Shown: positions 1-5,075 of the stretch, piece after piece
How positions within the stretch are numbered: position 1 is the first letter of the stretch
Layout of the letters: the number at the start of each line of letters is the position of its first letter
Origin: DAIOSQ01 sp036752465
GTDB taxonomy: Bacteria; Pseudomonadota; Gammaproteobacteria; Legionellales; Legionellaceae
Length of the DNA stretch: 5,075 nucleotides
Direction of reading: 5' to 3'
Assembly (NCBI GenBank): GCA_036752465.1
Contig: DAIOSQ010000125.1
Coordinates: forward strand, 1 to 5,075
Translations under genes and position numbers: made by a program
Notes under the pieces: generated by a model
What the model was told of the DNA's origin: nothing
Database searches by the model: none
Seen by the model: only the letters and a program-made list of their open reading frames with translations

Positions 1-363
1 GTGGCCAGTTTCGACTAAGCCATGTGGCAACCCCTCGTATACATTGCTGACCAAGCGTGCAAAAAAAGGTGTGGCGCCCAAGGTGAGCGGTACAATAGCA
101 GCGTGTATACCAATAGACGTCCCTATAAGCCAACGAGTCAGTGGAATCAATGCTACAAGTAAGATAATAAAAGGAATTGAGCGGCTGAAATTGATGAGGC
201 TTGCTATGCAAGCATTTATCATGCGGTTGCTATGAATTTTGCCGCTAGCAAATAGTAGAGTTCCTAAGGGCAAACCAAGCAAGGCCGCCAGTGCTGTGCT
301 AGCAAAAACCATATATAAGGTTTCTAAGGTAGCGGTTGCCAGATCATTCAGCAGCAGTAACAT
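1..363 (-). CDS. metI: D-methionine ABC transporter permease MetI (partial, 3' end outside window)
   Basis: This is the membrane permease of the MetNIQ methionine importer. It sits in the inner membrane and forms the translocation pore driven by the MetN ATPase. The 121 visible codons are an N-terminal part of a protein that is usually about 217 residues. Hydrophobic segments lie at about residues 14-39, 61-81 and 84-102. Stretches such as SRSIPFIILLV (60-70), GTSIG (81-85) and AAIVPLTLGA (88-97) closely resemble E. coli MetI as I recall it. The window ends at VETGH, where the EAA loop that docks on MetN begins. The ATG at 363-361 follows a GGAG at 377-374 with a long spacing of 10 bases. It lies within the last 20 bases of metN, so translational coupling is likely. 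The identification rests on recognition of the family, and the truncation is due only to the window edge. Confidence 0.93.
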   Translation of the reverse strand, partial: MLLLLNDLATATLETLYMVFASTALAALLGLPLGTLLFASGKIHSNRMINACIASLINFSRSIPFIILLVALIPLTRWLIGTSIGIHAAIVPLTLGATPFFARLVSNVYEGLPHGLVETGH

Positions 364-1366
364 AGCCTAAAATCTCCGCGGTTATATTAAAATATTCACA
401 TTGTTTAATAAATTGCTGCAATAAGTGCGTTTGCGCTGTAATGGTGATAATCAACACCCCACACATGCCAAACTCTGTGCTATCAAGGTTTGCTAACATA
501 ATACTGATATCTATTTGCAAACTACGACTGATCTGGCTAATACAAGGTGCTGTGGCTTTGTCGCCTTCAAACAGCAGGCGCAATAATGGTTGATCATTCG
601 GTTCCTGGGTGAGCAGTGATTGGATCCAAGCGGGCAGCTTAGGACTGAGCTCAGCATATAACATGCGCCGAATAATGCTGTCTTTTTGCCTGAAGACCGC
701 AGCAAGATCAGTTATCTCGATGATTTTACCCTGCTCCATGAAGGCCACGCGATGACATATTTGCTTCACCACATCCATTTCATGCGTGATCAGCACAATG
801 GTTATGCCATAGAGCTGATTAATTTTTTTTAACAGCAGCAAGATGGATGCTGTGGTCTCAGGATCCAACGATGAAGTTGCTTCATCACACAAAAGAATTT
901 TTGGGGCACAAGTCAATGCTCTGGCGATAGCTACCCGTTGCTTTTGGCCGCCACTCAGATGCAATGGGTACGTGTCTTTTTTTTCAGTTAATTCGACCAA
1001 TTGCAGCAACTCGCCAATTTTTTGTGCAATGTCAGCTTTTGGAATCCGCTGTATGTGCATTGGCAGCGCAATATTTTCGTAAACTGTCTTTGAATTTAGC
1101 AGGTTAAACTGTTGGAATATCATGGCGATTTTATGGCGGGTGCGGCGCAATTCAGCTCTTTTTAGCGCGACGATGTCTTCTTGATCGATCAGAATTGATC
1201 CAGCAGACGGTGTTTCCAGGTGATTGATACAACGCAGCAGAGTAGATTTACCAGCGCCACTCTTACCGATAATACCAAATATTTCTCCTTCTTGGATAAA
1301 CAAATTAACATCTTGCAACACCATATGGTTGCCATATGCTTTGTTGACCTTTAATAATTCAATCAT
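344..1366 (-). CDS. metN: Methionine ABC transporter ATP-binding protein MetN
   Basis: MetN is the cytoplasmic ATPase that powers methionine uptake with the MetI permease. The 340-residue length fits the family (E. coli MetN is 343). All nucleotide-binding motifs are intact: Walker A GKSGAGKS at 34-41, Q-loop FQQF at 84-87, ABC signature LSGGQ at 137-141, Walker B ILLCDE at 157-162, D-loop SSLD at 165-168 and the switch histidine in THE at 195. After about residue 240 there is a linker and then a C-terminal region (about 260-336) that fits the NIL domain. In MetN that domain binds methionine and inhibits transport when internal methionine is high. It separates MetN from most other importer ATPases. 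The ATG at 1366 is preceded by AGGA four bases upstream and by a promoter at 1460-1489. The stop overlaps the metI start by 20 bases, so the two genes form an operon. Confidence 0.96.
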   Translation of the reverse strand: MIELLKVNKAYGNHMVLQDVNLFIQEGEIFGIIGKSGAGKSTLLRCINHLETPSAGSILIDQEDIVALKRAELRRTRHKIAMIFQQFNLLNSKTVYENIALPMHIQRIPKADIAQKIGELLQLVELTEKKDTYPLHLSGGQKQRVAIARALTCAPKILLCDEATSSLDPETTASILLLLKKINQLYGITIVLITHEMDVVKQICHRVAFMEQGKIIEITDLAAVFRQKDSIIRRMLYAELSPKLPAWIQSLLTQEPNDQPLLRLLFEGDKATAPCISQISRSLQIDISIMLANLDSTEFGMCGVLIITITAQTHLLQQFIKQCEYFNITAEILGYVTAAE

Positions 1367-1370
1367 GTCT

Positions 1371-1374
1371 TCCT
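1371..1374 (-). promoter_or_regulatory. metN ribosome binding site
   Basis: On the minus strand AGGA lies four bases before the ATG at 1366, which is somewhat close but usable. It supports the start chosen for metN. The same bases belong to a TTAGG (1372-1376) that could pair with CCTAA at 1449-1453, near the expected 5' end of the transcript. Confidence 0.6.
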
Positions 1375-1459
1375 AACTCTGGTACTTGTTGTGCGGCTTA
1401 GTGAAAAGTCAGAGCAGTAGCGACTCAAAGTAGATTCAACTGCCAAATTTAGGTTTACG

Positions 1460-1489
1460 ATTATATACTTCAACTGAAAACATGCACAA
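1460..1489 (-). promoter_or_regulatory. Probable sigma70 promoter of metN-metI
   Basis: On the minus strand there is a perfect -10 box TATAAT (1465-1460) and a partial -35 box TTGTGC (1489-1484), separated by 18 bases. Transcription would start near 1453, giving a leader of roughly 87 bases before metN. It is the best promoter match I found in the window. It suggests that metNI is expressed independently of the upstream acnA-pilin genes. I saw no MetJ-type operator (repeats of AGACGTCT) around it. Confidence 0.7.
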
Positions 1490-1533
1490 GCGTAAAACCT
1501 ACAAAAAGCCGATTTTAGCGCGGGTGATTGTTG

Positions 1534-1989
1534 TCACGCCCAACATGCTTGCGATTGTATTGCCGGGATAGCGCTTTTGCTACCTTGCTGATCGTAGGTG
1601 AGTATCGGACAATCTTGGTCGGTAAAGCGTGCTCTGGCTTGTAAGACATATTCATGCAGGGTCGCTTTGCTTATGGACAGAAGATACCACCCTCCAGCGG
1701 TTTGCGCAGTCGTGAGCAGATCATTTGCTTGTCCGCTAGCGATGGAGGCTTGTTGATAACTGCCGTGCAGCAGATAATACTGTTCCATGCGAACCGCTAG
1801 GTCAAGCAGCGCCAGCTGTCCCTCGACGCGGTGTAGCCGGATGAAAACATGCTGCATACCAGGTAATGCGGCTAAGCTCAAAATGGCCATGATGGTGATC
1901 ACAGCCGTTAACTCAAGCAGCGAAAAACCCTGCTGACTATGGCATGTTCTGCTCAGCGAATAGCTGCTATTTAAGCTGCCGCAACACAT
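1534..1989 (-). CDS. Type IV pilin-like protein (PilE/ComP-type minor pilin)
   Basis: This is a 151-residue prepilin, probably processed by the PilD peptidase and assembled into, or associated with, a type IV pilus. The cleavage site is Gly21-Phe22, with Glu at mature position 5 (FSLLE) and a hydrophobic helix running to Pro at mature position 22, as in type IVa pilins. The C-terminal part carries the PilE/ComP pattern: DQDCPILTYDQQG around residues 125-136, ending in CW. Cys127 and Cys149 probably form the disulphide loop. The ATG at 1989 lies in the last codons of acnA (23-base overlap, different frame). Its nearest purine-rich site, GGTGG, is 11 bases upstream, so coupling to acnA translation is likely. 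The 21-residue leader is long, has three cysteines and carries only one Arg and one His as basic residues, which is unusual. Whether it acts in adhesion, DNA uptake or as a minor pilin cannot be decided here. Confidence 0.82.
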   Translation of the reverse strand: MCCGSLNSSYSLSRTCHSQQGFSLLELTAVITIMAILSLAALPGMQHVFIRLHRVEGQLALLDLAVRMEQYYLLHGSYQQASIASGQANDLLTTAQTAGGWYLLSISKATLHEYVLQARARFTDQDCPILTYDQQGSKSAIPAIQSQACWA

Positions 1990-4639
1990 ACTGTAAAATA
2001 CCACCGTGTCGGTAATAATTAAGTTCATTGCCGGTATCAATGCGGCATAACAGTGAGATGGTGGTTTGCTTGCCATCCTCTTGGCTGATGGTTAACTGAA
2101 TGATATCCTGCGGTTGTAGCTTGTCATTCAGCGCAATGCTGATGCGTTCTTTACCGGTCAATTGTAAAGAGTGACGCGTGACTTGGTCTTGGAATTGTAA
2201 AGGCAAGATGCCCATCCCGACCAGATTAGAACGGTGGATGCGCTCAAAACTCTCAGCTATAACTGCTTTTACCCCTAGCAGATATGTGCCTTTGGCCGCC
2301 CAGTCGCGCGAAGAGCCCGTGCCGTATTCTTTGCCGGCGAAGATCACCAAGGGTAGCTGTTCTTGTTGGTACAACATGGCGGCATCAAAGATGGGCATCA
2401 CTTGGCTGGTAGGGATGTGAACGGTGACACCACCTTCAATCTCTGGAGTCATTTCGTTACGAATGCGAATGTTGGCAAAAGTTCCTCGCATCATGACTTC
2501 GTGATTGCCACGTCTGGAGCCGTAGGAGTTGAAATCAGCCTCAGCAACTCCTTTCGCTTTCAAATATAATCCAGCAGGAGAACTGACTTTGATCGAGCCA
2601 GCAGGGGAAATATGATCGGTGGTAATTGAGTCGCCAAACAAAGCCAAGATATGCGCTTGCTGGATGGGTTCTATCGCGCCAGGGGTTGCCGCTAACTTTT
2701 GAAAGAACGGCGGATGTTGGATATAGGTAGAAGCGGCATCCCATGGATATGTTTCGCTGGGGGAGACCTGTATGGCTTGCCAAGCCTCATCGCCCTCAAA
2801 CACATGGCTATATTGTTTGCGAAACATATTTTGCTCGACCAATGCGACTGCAGCGGCTATTTCCTGCTGTGACGGCCAAATATCTTTTAAATAGACCGCT
2901 TGACCGTGTTGGTCATGACCGATGGGATCACGGCTAAGATCAATTTGGGTGGTTCCGCATAGCGCGTAAGCGACTACCAGTGGTGGTGACGCTAGCCAGT
3001 TGGCGCGGACTTGCGGATGTACGCGACCTTCAAAGTTTCGATTACCTGAGAGCACTGCACAAACCACCATATCATGCGCACTGATGGTATCAGCAATATC
3101 TTGCAGCAACGGACCGGAATTGCCGATACAAGTTGTGCAGCCATACCCTACTAAATTAAAACCCAAGCTATCGAGATACGTTTGTAATTGGGCGTGCTTT
3201 AAGTAATCGGTTACCACTTTAGATCCGGGTGCCAATGAAGATTTAACCCACGGTTTACGTTGCAAGCCTTTCTCACAGGCTTTTTTGGCCAATAGCCCAG
3301 CGGCCATCAGCACACTTGGGTTCGAAGTATTGGTGCAGCTGGTGATGGCAGCAATCACCACATCTCCGTGATGCAAACTGTAGTTTGAGTTGTTTACAGG
3401 AAATGCGGTATTGCTTTCGGATGCTTTACCATTTTCTTGTAAAAACTTGGTAAACTCACTGGATAAGGTATGCAAGTTGACTTTGTCTTGGGGTCGTTTC
3501 GGGCCAGCCAGTGAGGGTTCAACTTGACTTAAATCAAGTGCTATAGTATCGGTGAACACAGGATCGCTGGCATCTTTATCGTACCAAAGTCCTTGCGCTT
3601 TGCTATAGGCTTCTATTAACTTGAGGTCGTGCGCATCGCGGCCGGTTAGTTCCATATAGCGTATGGTTTCGCGGTCAATCGGAAAAAACCCACATGTGGC
3701 ACCGTATTCTGGTGCCATATTCGAGATAGTAGCCCTATCTGCTAAGGCCAGTTCAGCCAGGCCAGGGCCATAAAACTCAACAAATTTGCCAACCACGCCT
3801 TTTTTACGCAACATTTGGGTGACTGTCAGGACTAGGTCAGTCGCCGTGATGCCTTCTTGTAATTTACCGGTTAGTTTAAACCCAATGACTTCTGGGATGA
3901 GCATAGACACCGGTTGCCCTAGCATAGCGGCTTCAGCCTCAATGCCGCCGACTCCCCAACCCAGCACGCCCAAGGCATTAATCATCGTGGTGTGGGAATC
4001 AGTACCGACTAAAGTGTCTGGGTAGGCGTATAGTATGCCGTCGTGCTTAGCTGACCAAACGGCTTTGGCTAAATACTCTAAATTGACTTGGTGGCAAATG
4101 CCGGTACCGGGCGGCACGACACGAAAATTAGCAAATGCTTGTTGTCCCCAGCGTAAGAATTCATATCGTTGATGATTGCGCTGCATTTCCAGCGATGTGT
4201 TGTGCTTCAGGGCGTCTTGGGAGCCGTAACTGTCAACCATGACCGAGTGGTCGATAACAAGATCGACTGGTGACAGAGGCGATATTTTTCCCGGATTGCC
4301 GCCCATCTCTGCCAATGCCGACCGCATCGCAGCCAGATCAACGATTGCTGGGACGCCGGTAAAGTCTTGCATGAGTACGCGCGCAGGACGATAGGCAATT
4401 TCATGTTGTGATGTTTTGTTATCCAACCATTTGGCCAGTGCTGTAATGTCCTGCGTGGTTACGGTATTGCCATCCTCAAATCGCAATAAGTTTTCTAACA
4501 ATACTTTTAAGGAGTAAGGCAAGCGATGTAACCCTGGAAAATGAGAGCTCTCTGCCGCGGCAAGACTGTAGAAAGTATATACTTTATCATCTACGGACAA
4601 TGCTGCTTTGGTATTGAGTGTATTTTTACCGAACTTCAT
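1967..4639 (-). CDS. acnA: Aconitate hydratase A
   Basis: This cytoplasmic [4Fe-4S] enzyme interconverts citrate and isocitrate through cis-aconitate in the TCA cycle. The 890-residue product is nearly identical in length to E. coli AcnA (891) and resembles it along its whole length. It belongs to the AcnA/IRP1 branch, not the AcnB branch. The three cluster ligands are Cys435 (in TSCTNTSNPS) and Cys501 and Cys504 (in GCTTCIGNSGP). Other conserved blocks are GTDSHTTM at 212-219, DHISPAGSI at 675-683 and the swivel-domain active-site block YGTGSSRDW at 772-780. The chosen ATG at 4639 follows AAGGAG with ideal spacing. An in-frame ATG at 4681 would add 14 residues unlike the family and lacks a comparable site. 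The gene appears complete and functional. In some bacteria apo-aconitase also binds mRNA, but nothing here tests that. Confidence 0.98.
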   Translation of the reverse strand: MKFGKNTLNTKAALSVDDKVYTFYSLAAAESSHFPGLHRLPYSLKVLLENLLRFEDGNTVTTQDITALAKWLDNKTSQHEIAYRPARVLMQDFTGVPAIVDLAAMRSALAEMGGNPGKISPLSPVDLVIDHSVMVDSYGSQDALKHNTSLEMQRNHQRYEFLRWGQQAFANFRVVPPGTGICHQVNLEYLAKAVWSAKHDGILYAYPDTLVGTDSHTTMINALGVLGWGVGGIEAEAAMLGQPVSMLIPEVIGFKLTGKLQEGITATDLVLTVTQMLRKKGVVGKFVEFYGPGLAELALADRATISNMAPEYGATCGFFPIDRETIRYMELTGRDAHDLKLIEAYSKAQGLWYDKDASDPVFTDTIALDLSQVEPSLAGPKRPQDKVNLHTLSSEFTKFLQENGKASESNTAFPVNNSNYSLHHGDVVIAAITSCTNTSNPSVLMAAGLLAKKACEKGLQRKPWVKSSLAPGSKVVTDYLKHAQLQTYLDSLGFNLVGYGCTTCIGNSGPLLQDIADTISAHDMVVCAVLSGNRNFEGRVHPQVRANWLASPPLVVAYALCGTTQIDLSRDPIGHDQHGQAVYLKDIWPSQQEIAAAVALVEQNMFRKQYSHVFEGDEAWQAIQVSPSETYPWDAASTYIQHPPFFQKLAATPGAIEPIQQAHILALFGDSITTDHISPAGSIKVSSPAGLYLKAKGVAEADFNSYGSRRGNHEVMMRGTFANIRIRNEMTPEIEGGVTVHIPTSQVMPIFDAAMLYQQEQLPLVIFAGKEYGTGSSRDWAAKGTYLLGVKAVIAESFERIHRSNLVGMGILPLQFQDQVTRHSLQLTGKERISIALNDKLQPQDIIQLTISQEDGKQTTISLLCRIDTGNELNYYRHGGILQYVLRQLK

Positions 4640-4644
4640 ATAAG

Positions 4645-4650
4645 CTCCTT
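4645..4650 (-). promoter_or_regulatory. Strong acnA ribosome binding site that fixes the start
   Basis: AAGGAG on the minus strand ends five bases before the ATG at 4639. It is the best Shine-Dalgarno match in the window and decides between this start and the in-frame ATG at 4681. Confidence 0.85.
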
Positions 4651-4664
4651 TTATTTTTTTACAA

Positions 4665-4673
4665 AGCATAGCA
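4665..4673 (-). promoter_or_regulatory. Possible extended -10 promoter of acnA
   Basis: On the minus strand TGCTATGCT combines a TGn extension with a -10-like TATGCT. A TTGACC box (4688-4683) lies upstream, but only 12 bases separate it from this -10, so it cannot serve as a normal -35 for it. Transcription from here would give a short leader of about 20 bases before the ribosome binding site. The match is imperfect and other start sites in this AT-rich gap are possible. Confidence 0.4.
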
Positions 4674-4734
4674 CAAGACAAGGGTCAAATGGAGCTTTGT
4701 TATGGTTAAAATTAGGCTTGAATTTTTAGCCTTG

Positions 4735-4763
4735 CTGTACAACTTGATGTATCGAGCTATACT
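4735..4763 (+). promoter_or_regulatory. Possible promoter for the divergent gene at 4801
   Basis: A good -10 box TATACT (4758-4763) is preceded, with a 17-base spacer, by a weak -35 CTGTAC (4735-4740). The start of transcription would fall near 4770, giving a leader of about 30 bases before the ATG at 4801. If real, it excludes the upstream in-frame starts at 4702 and 4747. Confidence 0.4.
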
Positions 4764-4800
4764 ATTACGTACCAACATACAGGTTCTTTCTGGTGTTTTT

Positions 4801-5075
4801 ATGAATTTTACGCAACTAAAAAACGCAGTAGCAAAAAGGAATCGTACCCTAGCTGATCTTGCTAAATATAAACTGGATGCGGGTGATGCCAAAAAATACA
4901 ACGTTGACAGTGACTTATTTTTGCAGTCAGGTCATATTTCTTTACTCGAATTTCGCCAGGTGCTTTTTTGGATACAAGGCAGCCAATATAAACACACTAC
5001 GCCACACGAACAAACCAAGCAGATTTTAAGTAGGGTAGCCAATTTCAGTGCAGCGTATGGTCGACTCGACAGACA
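4801..5075 (+). CDS. Hypothetical protein, partial (3' end outside window)
   Basis: An open frame of 91 full codons runs from the ATG at 4801 off the right edge and is divergent from acnA. I do not recognise the family. The visible part is polar and probably helical, starting MNFTQLKNAVAKRNRTLADL. A Lys/Asp-rich stretch at about residues 16-38 is followed by a more hydrophobic, aromatic patch at 46-60 (LLEFRQVLFWIQG). There is no signal peptide or membrane segment. The start is uncertain. The same frame is open back to a stop at 4669, with further ATGs at 4747 and 4702, the latter seven bases after a GGAG. I prefer 4801 because the added residues use many rare-looking codons (AGG, CGA, ATA, CTA) and a candidate promoter lies within that stretch. 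The ATG at 4801 has only a weak GGTG five bases upstream. Coding status is supported mainly by the long open frame. Confidence 0.6.
   Translation, partial: MNFTQLKNAVAKRNRTLADLAKYKLDAGDAKKYNVDSDLFLQSGHISLLEFRQVLFWIQGSQYKHTTPHEQTKQILSRVANFSAAYGRLDR

Noticed and set aside
44..235. Plus-strand open frame of 63 codons.
   Set aside because: It lies wholly antisense to metI, whose protein matches a known family. It has no supporting features.
843..1082. Plus-strand open frame of 79 codons.
   Set aside because: It is antisense to the conserved ATPase core of metN and is a shadow of its codon pattern. The same applies to the other short frames inside acnA.
1367..1533. MetJ operator or SAM riboswitch upstream of metN.
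   Set aside because: No AGACGTCT-like repeats are present, and I could not recognise the conserved core of any SAM riboswitch class.
1500..1536. Rho-independent terminator after the pilin gene, followed by TTTTT on the minus strand.
   Set aside because: The only stems I can draw (CCG/CGG, or GTGA/TCAC further upstream) are 3-4 pairs and badly placed relative to the T run.
1990..2076. Longer pilin gene beginning at an ATG at 2076 (180 residues).
   Set aside because: It would overlap acnA by 110 bases and give a 50-residue leader with an internal hydrophobic segment, which does not fit prepilins.
4640..4681. Longer acnA beginning at an in-frame ATG at 4681 (904 residues).
   Set aside because: The extra 14 residues do not resemble aconitases, the ATG at 4639 has an ideal AAGGAG, and the resulting 890 residues match the usual family length.
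4702..4800. Start of the right-edge gene at 4702 with GGAG seven bases upstream.
   Set aside because: Kept only as an alternative. The added codons look non-coding (AGG, CGA, ATA, CTA) and contain the best plus-strand -10 box. The GGAG means it cannot be fully excluded.
1..5075. An undescribed multi-gene system (defence, mobile or biosynthetic).
   Set aside because: The recognisable genes are housekeeping or common surface genes. I saw no transposase, integrase, toxin-antitoxin pair, direct repeat array or compositional break.

Overview
The window reads as an ordinary stretch of a gammaproteobacterial chromosome of moderate GC content. The near-match by eye of the aconitase and methionine-transporter proteins to their Escherichia coli counterparts supports this, as does a type IV pilin gene of the PilE/ComP kind. 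I cannot name the genus.

Four of the five genes lie on the minus strand and are transcribed right to left. From right to left they are acnA (4639 to 1967, a complete 890-residue aconitate hydratase), a small type IV pilin-like gene that starts inside the last 23 bases of acnA (1989 to 1534), a 167-base gap carrying a good sigma70-type promoter, metN (1366 to 344, a complete methionine ABC transporter ATPase with a C-terminal NIL domain) and metI (363 to the left edge, cut off after 121 codons in the EAA loop). A fifth gene on the plus strand starts at about 4801 and runs off the right edge. It encodes a soluble-looking protein that I do not recognise and is divergent from acnA across 161 bases that probably hold promoters for both directions.

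MetN and MetI would form the ATPase and permease of a methionine importer. A substrate-binding protein (metQ) would be expected beyond the left edge. AcnA is a stand-alone TCA-cycle enzyme. The pilin gene probably depends on acnA transcription and perhaps on translational coupling, because it has no clear promoter or well-placed ribosome binding site of its own. I found no mobile elements, tRNA or rRNA genes, CRISPR arrays or large repeats, and no sign of an undescribed multi-gene system. The items most worth checking are the acnA-pilin overlap with its unusual leader peptide and the unrecognised gene at the right edge.
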